A stretch of 64,000 nucleotides of DNA, from positions 59,608,754-59,672,753 of the forward strand of contig NC_087065.1 of NCBI RefSeq assembly GCF_963678635.1. The letters run 5' to 3'. How positions within the stretch are numbered: the first letter of the stretch is position 1; every line of letters starts with the position of its first letter. Below, piece by piece: positions 1 through 11,511 of the stretch. The stretch comes from Symsagittifera roscoffensis (lineage: Eukaryota; Xenacoelomorpha; Acoela; Convolutidae). The translations under genes and the position numbers were made by a program. Under the pieces are notes generated by a model, which saw only the letters and a program-made list of their open reading frames with translations, did not search any database and had not been told where the DNA came from.

Positions 1-43
1 AAAGAGCCGAACTCGGGCACTTCGTGCCCTCAGGCGGGCTCTT
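1..43. repeat. GC-rich nested hairpin at window edge
   Basis: The outer arms AAAGAGCC and GGCTCTTT pair exactly, and the centre GGGCAC-TTC-GTGCCC is a second perfect hairpin. The GC content stands out against the AT-rich surroundings. It resembles the tip of a palindromic MITE, and the window edge may truncate it. It looks like a bacterial terminator, but nothing else here is bacterial. Confidence 0.6.
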
Positions 44-98
44 TTTCCCTCGGGCATCTTTCAATTATGTTCTATTTACTACAGAGATGAAATTATTT

Positions 99-276
99 TG
101 TATAGAAAGTTTTCAGCGACACTAGAAAATGTTTTTTTTTCATTCATGCATGGCATGCAAAACAAAAATAACATATTCTGTATGTCATCGTCAACTCTAA
201 GGCACACTTAGTGCATTTCGAAGAAATAACAATATATTGAGCTATGAATTGGAAGTTTTGGTACGTTTCGACGACC
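99..276 (+). repeat. Direct repeat, copy 1 (~178 bp)
   Basis: This block starts at TGTATAGAAAGTTTTCAGCG and is repeated almost base for base about 636 bp downstream. Both copies hold the small palindrome CATGCATGGCATGC. No open frame of note was seen. It is either two members of a short interspersed family or a local duplication. Confidence 0.8.
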
Positions 277-734
277 TTGTTTGTGGTTACCAATTTCTGG
301 ATGGAAAAAACTGTTTGTAAGTACTGTGATTTAAGACTTTAGGCAGGTACTGTCTAGCCTTGAAACTGGATCAAATTCATCTTCCTCTGAATGGTTCTTA
401 AACGTTACGCTCGATAGCATTTTAAAAACTTTCTCCAAATAGTTCTTAGGCATTGCTTTCATTTAATATATAAGATGGCAATTTTGTTTTGAAACAACTA
501 GAGATTGGTTCCTTCAAAGCATATACTAGGAAATTCACTTTTTATTCTCTAAAATACTTGTTTTCAATGTCAATTACGGACAACATTTACTTCTAGTTCC
601 AGCAAAGTTTCTAAGAGCAAATGAACACATGTACTCACTTTGAAAATATCAAAATTTGATTTCGAAAAAATACCAATTTAACCCGGGTGTAAGACCGCCA
701 GTTCTCCCCATCTTATTTTAATTTTTCTAATTTC

Positions 735-911
735 TGTATAGAAAGTTTTCAGCGACGCTAGAAAATTTTTTATTTCATTCATGCATGGCATGCAAAACAA
801 AAACATCATATTCTGTATGTCATCGTCAACTCTAAGGCACACTTAGTGCATTTCGAAGAAATAACATTATATTGAGCTATGAATTGGAAGTTTTGGTACG
901 TTTCAACGACC
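735..911 (+). repeat. Direct repeat, copy 2 (~178 bp)
   Basis: This is the second copy of the block at 99, in the same orientation, with only scattered substitutions and small T-run length changes. The high identity suggests a recent event. Confidence 0.8.
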
Positions 912-3485
912 CGGAGAAAAAACTTAGAATTTCTATGGTTTCATTCACTTTTCTGGTTTTTGTTTTATCTAGTTGTGTTACGTTTTTGCCAGCCTACATA
1001 TTTTAATGACCTTATGGAAAATTTTACATAGAAGTAGAAACAAAATTTAAACTTACTATAATAATTAGTTGGTTTCATGATGCAAAAAGAAAATTCAAAC
1101 GCCCAGTCAGCCGTGTCTTCATTTTTTTCGCAACGACGTGAGATTGTAAAATTTAATCGAATTCAGTAAAAGTTTTATGCTGCCCTAATCATGTTTTTTT
1201 TTGCTGAAACCACTTCACAATGCATCAATTTTTTTCAATTTAGCTTAATCAATCAAGAATTTACTCTAGAGCAAACCTAACTGCCGATGATAAATGCTCG
1301 TATTTTCAATCACGTAGTAACCTGATATAATTTTGGGCATTGATATTATCATAGAGAACAGCTGAGAACAATTGCTGTCGGTTGATGCAAAAAATTATTG
1401 AAATTAGTTGTAAATGATGTTCAAATTATTCCGCAAAACTGGAAGTTTTAGTTAGTGAAACCTTATCTTCTCTAAAATAAAAAGCCAACAAAATAAACTC
1501 AAATCAAAAGCAGGTATTTATTTTTCAGAAGGACAATTTGACGGTCATTTTGAGAGTCGTTCACTTCTCTGACTTTCTAGCAAACTTGCGGCATGTTTAC
1601 TGAAACCCGCTATGAAACTCTCAATGTTTATTTGAAACGGTTTTTTAGTTTTTCCGGTTTGGAGCATGCCCACAGACTTCACCATTTACTGAAGGGTTTT
1701 TCCGTTCTCCAATTATTTTTGACGACGCTTGACAAAACCAAATTAGATGGACTAATTTAACTTTTTTTGCGAATCATGTAAAATCACTAATATACTATTT
1801 TTTGCCTATTTAAGTTTGTTTGGACTATTTTAAGTTTTTTTTCTCTAAATTAGAAACTAGTGGGAAAATTAAGCTCAAACGTTTTTTCTGTAGGACAAAT
1901 TTTAAAAATGGTTTCGGAAAACATTTAACTCGAGCTCAATCAAACTTGTAAATAGGACTAAGAAAATTTATTAGAGCTACTGTTTCGACTGTTATTTCAA
2001 TGAACCAACATCTGATACTATCCAGGTCGACAAAATCTAGTGATCTTCATCTATACTAAGTTTCCCATCGGGCATAACTTTATCTTGAGTGAGCGGAGTA
2101 AAAATTAGTTGATGCTTTAGCGAACAGTTTCAGCGACAAAATTGACTTGATTAGTGTGCAATTTTATTAAATTCAAATGTTTTTTACATTTTTGTGACGT
2201 TGCAAAATTAAATGGACGATGGCAAGAACAAAACTGCTTAAAATGAAATTAAAAATTTCTTAGTTTTCTTATAATGAAATTTGGAAATTTGCATAGTGTG
2301 TACTAGTGACTTTTCCCCTCGGTTTATTCATTACGAGGCCAAACTGTGTGATTTGTGAATTGCAAGCAAATTCCCCTACAAGGACGCTCCCTTTGTTCTT
2401 TAATTTTCTTTAATCGTTCTGACAAAATTTTTACATGATTAAAGACTTGTCTCTGGAATCCATGTTCATACAGACACAAAATTGCGCGCTTATCTAGTGA
2501 ACTTGATCTCGTAATGTTAACAAACTCTGTTCAAGTTCAAAATGATTTTTACTTAGGTGAGCCTTCAAAACACGAAATTTATTAACGATAAATTGATTTT
2601 CCGTTTAGTTTTATCCATATGTAAGTTTTCCATATTTTATTTTTCAAAATTGGTTTCATAAACTAATTAGATTGTTCCACGACTCAAAAATTTGTCAACT
2701 TTTATCAATTTGTATCAAACATTACACTGGCATAGCTTTTTAATAACTCTTTTTCAAAAAAAAAGTTGTTCTTGCGATTTGAAACACACTCAACAATGAA
2801 ACTGGCGATTGTGACAATTCTCCTCAATAATTTCAATTCCAAGTCGTTGACAAAAATCTTTGCCGCAAACAAAATATAAACTCCAGAATAAACCCGTTTT
2901 TAAAACCAAGTATTGATTTTTTCATTTAGTAGAGCTCAAGTCAAAATGTCTTCTGAGAAAATTCGTTTCGGAGTGATGAAAACCTAAATGAAAGATTCCG
3001 TCAATCAAAATCAAAATAACGTTGAAAAAAATAACTACATATTACTAAACTGACACTATCAGAGGCTCAAAAAATAAGTGGTTGATTTTTAGAAAAATTT
3101 TCGTATACTCTCATATTCAGATCAGTTGCCTTCTGTCAATTATGACCGAAATTTTTTCTCAAAAAATTTTATCCGACAACAACCTTGAACGTATGAAGAA
3201 CCTGAAGAACAGAAAAAGAGATAAATAAAACTGCGTATAAATAAAGCCTTGAGCGTCATTATCATAAACTTTTTGGAGTTTTACTTTTCTTTGTAATCGA
3301 ATAAATCTTCAGATAAATGAAACGGAATTTACTCAGTGAAAAAACAATGATTCGTATGAAATATTTTACATTTTTCAAAAGTTCATTTTCTGTCCTCTGC
3401 GGTCAATGTTTCAAGGTTTTGTGATACACATAACTTGAATTGACTAATTTGATTGTTCACATGTTTTCTGTTTTTTTTATATATA
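912..3485. other. AT-rich stretch without recognised genes
   Basis: I read both strands for exons bounded by TTTCAG and GTRAGT and found no convincing one. The sequence is dominated by A and T homopolymer runs. No repeat family seen elsewhere in the window was recognised here. Confidence 0.5.
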
Positions 3486-3850
3486 GTAACGGATTTCGGG
3501 AAGGGGGCAGACGCCATTTTCTCAGGGATTCGACCACATGCCGACCCCTGAGTAGTATTTTGAGATATCCATTTTGGCTGTCCTTATAATTTTTCTAAGA
3601 GCGCCATAGGTGCTAATCTATTCTAATTTTTAGGAGGGAGCGCACGCCGAAAAAACAGAATTTTACGGTCTAAATTTTCCAGAAAGTGCCTAATAACGCT
3701 TTTTTTGGTTTTTTTCAAAAATTTGACTGCGGCGCAGAAAATTTGGTCAAAATAGGGTCTTCATAATGATTTGAGAGAGCTCAAAAAACCAATTTAGCCA
3801 ACTTAAAAAAAGTCGACAAAATTTTCAAACTTTTTTTTGAAAATTCGCCC
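3486..3850 (+). repeat. Interspersed repeat family Y, copy 1
   Basis: Landmarks in order: ACGGATTTCGGGAAGGGGG, a TCAGGGATTCGACC block, GGAGCGCACGCCGAAAAAAC, and GACTGCGGCGCAGAAAATTT. The same order occurs at 43.7 kb, more diverged at 50.5 kb, and inverted inside the element at 37.65 kb. No coding capacity was seen. It is probably a non-autonomous element. Confidence 0.7.
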
Positions 3851-4194
3851 CACCTAGAGAAATTCCTAGACTCGCGCTTATAATGGCTTCAATGGCTTTC
3901 TAAAAACTAGAAACAAAACACATTCAGTTTTTTCTGGAGTTATGTGGGTTTGAAAATCGCCATTTTGGTCAACTTAGTATAAATCACGCTGGACATATTT
4001 TGAACTATAAAAATCAAAGCTTCGCGAACGATTGCTTTTTTTTCTCAGCTGCCCCTTAAAAGCTAGGTTTTTCAGGATTTTTTAAAAAAATTATAAAACT
4101 AGTTTATAAGTTTTCATAAACTAATGAAAAAACTACTTGAAGTTTTTAGACTCATTTGTTTGAAAAATTCAACCCAAATAAAGCATTAGTAGAA

Positions 4195-4660
4195 AAGGGT
4201 AAGTTCTATTGGTTTTTAAAATAAGCGTTTTTGACGGAATTTTTTTGGACAGAGCTTAAGCATTTAATCGGAGAGATGGTTTTTGCTTTGTGCTCAAATA
4301 TAAAATCAAACTCCATTGTTGTCATTTTTTTGTGCAAAACTATAGGTTTTTTTTATAATTGCTAATTTAGCCAATTTGAGAAAAGTAACGCGCGGTCTTT
4401 GCACTCTTGTAACACGCGTATACCGCGGATTATTGCAAACCCGAATTGAATTCCCGCATATAAACTTGTCGTAAGTTTGAGATAAATTCAACCGTTTGTG
4501 CTTTATCTTAACGTGTGAGGGATAAATTGAAAAAGAATAATATTTCTGTTTTTTCTTCAATTAATATGTCAATTTTTCAACAACAAAAAATTGAATTGGA
4601 TTAAAATGCAGTCGGAACATTCAACCTTCACTCGGATGAGCGCACAGCACAGACTTGTTA
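4195..4660 (+). repeat. MITE family W, diverged copy
   Basis: It carries the family W order: a TTTTTGACGGAATTTTTT block, CAATTTGAGAAAAGTAACGCGCG, and GCAGTCGGAACATTC near the end. It is more diverged than the copies at 26 and 34 kb, so it is probably an older insertion. The frame at 4306-4560 on the minus strand is an accident of this repeat. Confidence 0.55.
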
Positions 4661-5049
4661 TTTTCACAATCAATTTTTTTTTATCAGATTCAGTTCCTAT
4701 TTTCTAGCTCAGGGCGTCAATGCCTCTCAGATGGCGTAAACAACTCCATAAAATAAAAAGTCGTAATTTTTCCATACAAATAAACATAAATAATGAAAAA
4801 AAAGTTCAATATTTTTAAATGAACGCAAGCAATTTGATCATATCATAAAATCATTAGACCCAACTCACTAGTCCTTTACGTCGGAGGGAATTTTTTGAAA
4901 AAAAAAATGAAAAAAAAAACAATTTTTCTAATTCTTTTTAGTTCATTTTGTCAAGTTTGTAGAGAAAAGCTTGTTAATAAACATTAGACGGCAGGTGGAT
5001 TATTCAAGGATTTTCCTTGATACAAAAATATTGAAAACAGTAGAAGAAC

Positions 5050-5505
5050 ACAGTGATTTTCACTCATATAACTTTAAAGATTACTTTTTGTTCAGGATAA
5101 GAGTCTTAAAAGCTACAGAAGTTCAGTCATGCATGATAAATGCATTTTTGAAAGCGCTTAGGTATATATGCACTTTTTGAATTCAATTTAAGTTCGTTGC
5201 TGAAACTTAAGCAAATTGCGTTTTTCAATAAGGAAAACGGAAAAGGTGAGGAAAAATGCGTCTAGTTTCGAAAAGGGCATTTAATTTTTATTTTTCTCAG
5301 CGCAAAAAAACTTACGCAATGATCCAATGGCTTAAATTTGGCTAACATATCAGAACAAATTCATTCATAAAATGTTTTGGAAAGTCAAAGCACTTTATTC
5401 TGATATATGTTTTTTTCGAAGTTGAAAAAGTTCAACATTTCCAATCAATTTTTTTTTTCGTTTTTTTTGTTCTTTTACTTTTTTCCAGCCTTCTGTTGAC
5501 TATTT
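5050..5505 (+). repeat. Repeat family Z, copy at 5 kb
   Basis: Shared landmarks with other Z copies are TTCAGGATAAGAGTCTTAAA, TTAGGTATATATGCACTTTT and a CTTTTTTCCAGCCTTCTGTTG end. This copy is moderately diverged and lacks a clear CTTATATAGG start. It lies on the plus strand, like all other Z copies seen here. Confidence 0.55.
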
Positions 5506-5860
5506 TTTTTCCTTTTCAATCACTGTTTCATTTCTATCAACTTTGAGACATTGCTTCAGGTGATGCTGAGAAACATCCGATTGCACTTTGTACTACGTTG
5601 TCGAGGATCTACGGAGTGGGGAAAACTGTATTAGAGGGTGATGCTGTACAGAAATTAGTGCCTTTGCAACTCATACAGTGCTGAAGTTCTTTTAGTTCGG
5701 AAACGAATAGCCAATCCTACTAATATCAGCCTCCTCCTCGATTACTTATCTGAATTATTTACTGCCCAGGCTGAGGTGTTCGATGCATGATTCGACCGAC
5801 ACGGTCGAACCGAGTCCGATTTTCGTCGCAAATTAAGACGGTCGAACGAACACTATAGTC

Positions 5861-6065
5861 AAACAAAGTCGAATCATGGGTCGAACAGGGTCGAACCATG
5901 AGTCGAACAGGGTCGAATCATGAGTCGAACAGGGTCGAATCATGAGTCGAGCAGGGTAGAATCATGAGTCGAACGGGGTCGAATCATGAGTCGAACAAGG
6001 TCGAATCATGAGTCGAACAGGGTCGATAGAGACGAACAGGGTCGAATCATGAGTCCAACAAAGTC
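5861..6065 (+). repeat. 22-bp minisatellite, left foldback arm
   Basis: The tandem unit is GTCGAATCATGAGTCGAACA plus GG, repeated about eight to nine times with point changes. The unit contains TCGA-spaced motifs. The same array occurs inverted in the right arm at about 8440-8645. Confidence 0.85.
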
Positions 6066-6971
6066 GCAACATGGGTCGCAACATTGCTAATTTGTGTCAA
6101 TTGGGATGCCAATTGTTCAGTGTAACCTTACGCTAAACTGTTTTTGACTTTCTACCAAAATGAACCCCGAAAGGTAAATATCCTATCATTTGAAGTGTTC
6201 TTGTCCCACTATTTAAAATAAATTAAGTAAAACCCGTTTCATGGCTTTGACACCTGAAAATAACAAGCCATCAACCTCCCCTCTAGAGTTCTAATGAGCC
6301 TTTCCACAAATCCTTTGACATTATTCCGGGTACACTATTCATTAAAAAAGTTGCAACGAATTTAAACCCTTGGAAAATTATTATTACTTTTGTATGGCAT
6401 ATAATACTATAAAATTTCCCTGTAAACTTCATTCTTAAGCATTCTGTGATTCAAGTTGCTACCTGAATTGTTGAAAACCTTGAGAATCAGAAGCAAAGAG
6501 TAGTTTTCCCCCTAATTGATAAATACAGGATGTCCCAGAAAGTGTAATTGTAATTCTTGTTTAGGTTTGTCTGTAGAATTATATTTCGTTACATCGTTTT
6601 CGGAATGACTGATTTTAATTTCTCAACAAATTTTATGCAACTTTATATCTCAGCTCAGAAAAGTAGTTAGTAGCCACATCCTTCATATTAAACACTTCAG
6701 AATTAATTACCTTTGTGCAACGGGGTCATTTTAGGTGCTCATAGGTGTGGGCAAAACCAGCTTTTGCTTCATAACCAGGATGCCAATTGTTCTGTGGAAT
6801 TTATCTAATCAATGCCAGAAGAAGGAATCCAAATCATTGATGGCACTGTAACCTTTATTTTGCAATGCTTCAAAAATGCAAATCAGAGTTTCTTCCGCCC
6901 TAACTAAGATTATTTTGAATTCAGCGTCAAAAATGGGCTAGTTGAAAAAAAAGAAGCTGACCTGTTTTTAC

Positions 6972-7059
6972 CACTTGTTTCGGATTTCTGCAGTTGAGCT
7001 TCCTCACCCTCTAGAATTGGCGCGGGGTCAGATTCCACCACCACTGGTTGTGCTCTTTT
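6972..7059 (-). pseudogene. Captured exon inside foldback element, left copy 1
   Basis: On the minus strand, TTTTTTACAG precedes an 88-nt segment followed by GTAAAA, so both splice signals are present. It encodes a peptide including KRAQPVVVESDPAPILE then AQLQKSETS. The frame is open through the copy and upstream, where it reads KDLDSFFRKDLDSF. The function is unknown. Three copies of it inside a transposon centre point to a gene fragment captured by the element. Confidence 0.45.
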
Positions 7060-7239
7060 CTGTAAAAAAGAATCCAGATCTTTCCGGAAGAAAGAATCCA
7101 GATCCTTGATGACAATGCAATCTTTAATTGGCAATGCTTCAGAAATGCAAATCAGAGTTTCTTCCGACCTAACTAAGATTGTTTTGAATTCAGCGTCAAA
7201 AAGGGGCTAGTTGAAAAAAAAGAAGCTGACCTGTTTTAC

Positions 7240-7323
7240 CACTTGTTTTGGATTTCTGCAGTTGAGCTTCTTTACTCTCCAGAACTGGCGCGGGATCAGA
7301 TTCCACCACCACTGGTTGTGCTC
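7240..7323 (-). pseudogene. Captured exon, left copy 2 (5'-truncated)
   Basis: This is a second inverted copy of the same exon, part of a ~300-bp direct duplication within the left arm. It keeps the GTAAAA-side end but breaks off at GAGCACAACC, before the splice acceptor. The duplication unit also repeats the TTTCTTCCG and GACGCTGAATTCAAAA landmarks. Confidence 0.4.
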
Positions 7324-7521
7324 AACTGACATACAATCATCAGAGGAACTGTATAAGAATTTGAATTTTTACCTTTGAATTTGCAGTTTTGAATTTCAAA
7401 ATAATCTTAGCTAGGGCGGAAGAAACTCTGATTTGCATTTTTGAAGCATTGCAAACTAAAGATTGCAGTGTCATCAATGATCTGGATTCTTTCTTCCGGA
7501 AAGATTTGGATTTTTTTACAG

Positions 7522-7609
7522 AAAAGAGCACAACCAGTGGTGGTGGAATCTGATCCAGCGCCAATTCTGGAGAGTAAGGATGCTCAACTGCAGAAACCCG
7601 AAACAAGTG
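7522..7609 (+). pseudogene. Captured exon, right-arm copy
   Basis: TTTTTTTACAG is followed by 88 nt and then GTAAAA. It encodes KRAQPVVVESDPAPILES and then KDAQLQKPETS. The reading frame is intact here and in the left copies, although they differ at several bases. This is either a sign of past selection or of recent capture. I do not recognise the parent gene. Confidence 0.45.
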
Positions 7610-8439
7610 GTAAAAACAGGTCAGCTTCTTTTTTTTCAACTAGCCCATTTTTGACGCTGAATTCAAAACAACGTTAAGGCGGAAGAAACTCTGATATAAA
7701 TTTTTGAAGCATTGCAAAATAAAGATTACAGTGTCATCAATGATCTGGATTCTTTCTTCCGGCATTGATTAGATAAATTCCATAGAACAATTGGCATCCT
7801 GCTTATGAAGCAAAAGCTGGTATTGCCCACACCTAAGAGCACTAACTACTTTTCAGATCTTAGATATAAAATTGCATTAAATTTGTTAAGAAATTAAAAA
7901 CACTCATACCGAAAACGGTGTAACGAAATAGAATTCTACAGACAAACCTAAACAAGACTTACAATTACACTTTCTGGGACATCCTGCATCTATCAATTAG
8001 GGAGAAAAAAACTACTCTTTGCTTCTGATTCTCAAGATTTTCAACAATTCCGGTAGCATTTTGAATCACAGAATGCTTAAGAATGAAGTTTACAGAGAAT
8101 TTCATAGTATTATATGCCATAAAAGGGTAATAATAATTTTCCAAGAGTTTGAATTCGTTGCAATTTTTTTGAATGAATAGCGTACCCGGAAAAATGTCAA
8201 AGGATTTGTAGTAAAGTTCATTAGAACTCTAGAGGGGAGGTTGAATGCTTGTTCTTTTCAGGTGTCAAAGCCTACGATGAAAATGGTTTTATTTAATTTG
8301 TTTTTAATAGTGGGACAAGAACACTTCAATTGAGGGGATGTTTACCATTCGAGGTTCATTTTGGTAGAAATTCAAAAACAGTTTGGCGTAAGGTTACACT
8401 GAACAATTGGCATCCCAATTGACACAAATTAGCAATGTT

Positions 8440-8645
8440 GCGACCCATGTTGCGACTTTGTTGGACTCATGATTCGACCCTGTTCGTCTCTATCGACCCT
8501 GTTCGACTCATGATTCGACCCTGCTTGACTCATGATTCGACCCTGTTCGACTCATGATTCGACCCTGTTCGACTCATGATTCGACCCTGTTCGACTCATG
8601 GTTCGACCCTGTTTGACCTATGATTCGACATTGTTCGACTATAGT
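8440..8645 (-). repeat. 22-bp minisatellite, right foldback arm
   Basis: This is the inverted counterpart of the array at 5861, with units reading ATTCGACCCTGTTCGACTCA on the plus strand. Copy number and point variants differ from the left arm, which shows that the arms have evolved independently or been partly homogenised. Confidence 0.85.
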
Positions 8646-8736
8646 GTTCGTTCGACCGTCTTAATTTGCGACGAAAATCGGACTCGGTTCGACCGTGTCG
8701 GTCGACTCATGAGTCAAACACCTCAGCCCGGGGAAG

Positions 8737-9349
8737 CGCGCGATAAGGTCGGAAGAAAATTGCTGAATCAAATCGAGACATATCAATTTTCTAGGTACCA
8801 ATCACTCTTTTATTACTCAGCTTCAGAAAAAAGATCAACAACAGATATCAGAACAAGTAGAGAATATATGAAACAAAGAACAAATGGTAGAAAATGAGTG
8901 ATGATTATCTAATCTGCCGGCTAAACTACCGGCATGATCTCAGACAAAGATACAAGAAGCAGTACTAAAATAACTTTGTCCAATTTTGATGCGACAACGA
9001 GTGAAATTTGGGTTTTTTAGAAAAAAAAAATATAAATTTGGTTGTCGCAAAAAAATCAGTACCTAGTCTGTCAATGTATTTCACTGGTTGTTAATTAAAA
9101 AATGGAGTCTGTAGCCATTCTGAATAGCATAACAACCTCTGAACATCTTTTCATGGGTGAAACAGTAAATTTAGAGTGGAGTCGGTTGAAGCACTGTTCA
9201 ATATATTTTTGATTCGGCCAAATCTGTCGAAACCGATTCATATTCGGTTGAAAAATTTTCCTCAATTCGAGCGTTCGAACTTGTTTTTATTTACTCGAAT
9301 CAAACAAAGCGACCTTGAATTGAGTCGGTTGAAGGAACCCGAGTCGAGA
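8737..9349. other. Flank with TCGGTTGA-type short motifs
   Basis: No gene was recognised. From about 9176 the motif GAGTCGGTTGAAG and variants (ATTCGGTTGAAA) recur several times with TCGA-rich spacing. This suggests a decayed minisatellite leading into the palindrome at 9350. Confidence 0.4.
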
Positions 9350-9672
9350 TTTTTCACCTAATTTGAAGCAAGATTTGAGCGGTTCGAGCGGTTTCTTTAG
9401 ACGATTGCGCTCAAAATCTTGCTTGAAAATGAGCGGATTGAGCGGTTTTTGAAAGATCTTTAGCAAAAAAACGCTCAAAAACCGCGCAAGATTTGAACGG
9501 TTTTTGGATAAACCGCCCAAAACCGTTCAAATCTTGCGCGGTTTTTGAGCGTTTTTTTAGATAAACTGTTCAAAAACCGCTCAAACCGCTCATCTTGAAG
9601 CAAGGTTTCGAGCGTGATTGTCTAAAAAAACCGCTCAAACTGCTCAAATCTTGCTTCAAATTAGGTGAAAAA
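9350..9672. repeat. 323-bp near-perfect palindrome
   Basis: The ends TTTTTCACCTAATTTGAAGC and its reverse complement pair, and complementarity continues through repeated GAGCGGTT/AACCGCTC blocks to a centre near 9511. The arms are built from short GAGCGGTTTTTGA units. This is a foldback-type MITE or cruciform-forming repeat, adjacent to a diverged arm of the larger foldback family. Confidence 0.85.
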
Positions 9673-9679
9673 CCGTGAC

Positions 9680-10060
9680 AACTTTGTAAATGTTGCCTTC
9701 TGTTTAACGGTATGCCAAACTTCATTTGGTTTTCTAGCAAAATGAACATCAAAAGGTGAACATTTCATCAACTGAGGAGTTGTCGTCCGAATAATTAACA
9801 AATCTCAATTGTAACTACTTTCAAGATAGGCTTTAGTGCTTGCTAAAAACACGCCATCAAGCTTTCCTGTAACGTCCTAATACCTCTTTCCACCAAATCT
9901 GTCGCCCTATGGTTCTCCTTTGGTGTGCATATCAACTTGATTTTTTTTACCCGTACAGAACTCGTTAAAACAATTGAGACAAATCTAGACATTTGATTAG
10001 TTCCTATTACTCTTGTTGTCATTTGTAGTGTTATGTGAATGTCTGGAAGCTTTTATAAGC
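9680..10060 (+). repeat. Diverged copy of the foldback arm
   Basis: It follows the order of the left arm at 6120-6340. Shared landmarks are a GCCAAACTTCATTTGGTTTTCTA block (left arm: CTAAACTGTTTTTGACTTTCTA), AAAATGAAC, an AAAAGGTGAAC block, AACACGCCATCAAGC and CTCTTTCCACCAAATC. Divergence is high. This indicates an older family member whose terminal part is the palindrome at 9350. Confidence 0.6.
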
Positions 10061-10669
10061 TTGCAGTCGCTCGAGCTGCTAGCTGAACCGTTAAGGTCTT
10101 TGAAATCTGAATCATGACTAGTTTTTTTTTTCATTCCTCGATGATCAAGTGTTTAGCTTCTTCTGTAGCTGTTTATTTTGTTAGATAATTTCTGTTTTTG
10201 GTGTGACATACCCATTTAATTTTGTTTTTTGCACTTCGAGTTTAAAAAAATGGTGGTTCATGCGAAGCCACTTATTTCAGTTAGAAGCCATACCCCTCAT
10301 TTTAAGCATTCCAGAAAAATTTTTAGGCTAATGCATCTTAAAAATTGCTTGCAATTGCGGCAGCACAACCATCTTCCATAAAAAAAAACTGGATGTATGG
10401 AGTTTATGCGTATAGTGCCGGAAAAAAGACCAGAAATTTTTGATAACGCTTTCATACATTTTTGCAATGCTTCAGCAAAACGATTTAAAGTTTCATGGTT
10501 GCTATAAAATTAGCGCCAAAATCTCAGATTAGTTGAGAAGAAATGAAGGAAAAATTTGCGGCGGTATAAACTTTGATTCAATTGGAGGTTGATGAGATCA
10601 TTTTGCGCCAAGCACAAAATTAATTGGTAACTCCGATTTGACATCCGGAAACTTCTTCAGAGAATCATT
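10061..10669. other. AT-rich interval, no gene recognised
   Basis: No exon with matched splice signals and no repeat shared with the rest of the window was found in this interval. Confidence 0.4.
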
Positions 10670-10867
10670 TTAATTTTCCTTCTTATCCATCGTTTCAATA
10701 TACTTTTTCTGCAAAATTTCGTTCGTTTGTGTTTCTAGGACTAAAGTTTGATCAAATGACACTTTCTCAAACCGTCGTTGAACTTTTTTGCTGCATGTTT
10801 TTTTCCGATTATATAAACCTCGCTCAGAATTTGTGCTGCACATGACGTCATTTCGAAAGTTCTTCAA
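10670..10867 (-). CDS. Candidate terminal exon of a minus-strand gene
   Basis: The open frame ends at a TAA and encodes a lysine- and glutamate-rich segment, including KVQRRFEKVSFDQTLVLE and EILQKKYIETMDKKEN. An acceptor-like TGTGCAG lies just inside its 5' end, so the real exon may start near 10825. No domain was recognised. It could be the end of the same gene as the exons at 11934 and 12363, but phases could not be linked. Chance is a real alternative. Confidence 0.28.
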   Translation of the reverse strand: MKNFRNDVMCSTNSERGLYNRKKTCSKKVQRRFEKVSFDQTLVLETQTNEILQKKYIETMDKKEN

Positions 10868-11511
10868 CTCATGTTTTTAAATCGCCAATGGTTCGACTAA
10901 TCGCTTAATTGCACTCACTTGAGCAACTACGAAAGTGTTTTTAGTTCAAAAAAAATTGCCGCTTTTCCTAGTTGTCGGGATAAGTAACCTATTAGTCCAA
11001 TTAATTTCCCCGGCATGTTTTCTATCACGTAGTCGAACGGTTAGAAGATGTCAACCCAGCAGTTTAACGTTGTTTGCGTCGTCTTAGAGCATCATTTGAA
11101 GAGCATGCTAGAATTTTCGTGGCCTTTAATTCTTTTTTGCTTCTTCACATCAAAATGATGGTTCTTCAAAAAAGTGCTTCAGAAGTCAAAATGGTTTCGA
11201 ACGCTACGTAGTGTTTTACCACTATTTGAAATGGGAGTTCTTTCGTTAAATTTTTAATTTATTTAGTTTTTCATAAATTATTTATTTGTTTAGTTATTTA
11301 ATGTGTGAACCGTATAAATTGATTTTTTGAGTCAAACGCGGATCCAATAACGGTTAAGTTTTTGTTTTTTTTCGAACTCTACAAGGTTCGATTTTACTTT
11401 CAACAGATTTTGTACCCTTATTCGATAGCTCAACCAACCAAGCAACTTCCTTTGTGAAAATTGTACACTTACTCCATTTCATCGTTGCGTTCTTATTTTT
11501 CACCATATGAA

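Larger units (their letters stand above)
5762..8736. mobile_element. Foldback element with ~1.4 kb inverted arms
   Basis: The two halves are reverse complements over about 1.4 kb each. Matched landmarks include the outer GGCTGAGGTGTT, the flanking GAACACTATAGT, TTGGGATGCCAATTGTTC, the CTCTAGAGGGGAGGTTGA block and TTAGATAAATTCC. Each arm contains a 22-bp tandem array near its outer end, and the centre contains copies of a captured exon. This matches Foldback/Galileo-type elements in outline: long inverted repeats with internal tandem repeats. No transposase was seen, so it would be non-autonomous. Indels and substitutions distinguish the arms, so the palindrome is not an assembly mirror artefact. 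I could not identify target-site duplications. Confidence 0.8.

Noticed and set aside
1-60. Bacterial rho-independent terminator
   Set aside because: The hairpin plus T-run fits by shape, but the rest of the window is plainly eukaryotic, with introns and satellites.
5861-9672. CRISPR array
   Set aside because: The 22-bp units are contiguous without unique spacers and lie in inverted transposon arms of a eukaryotic genome.
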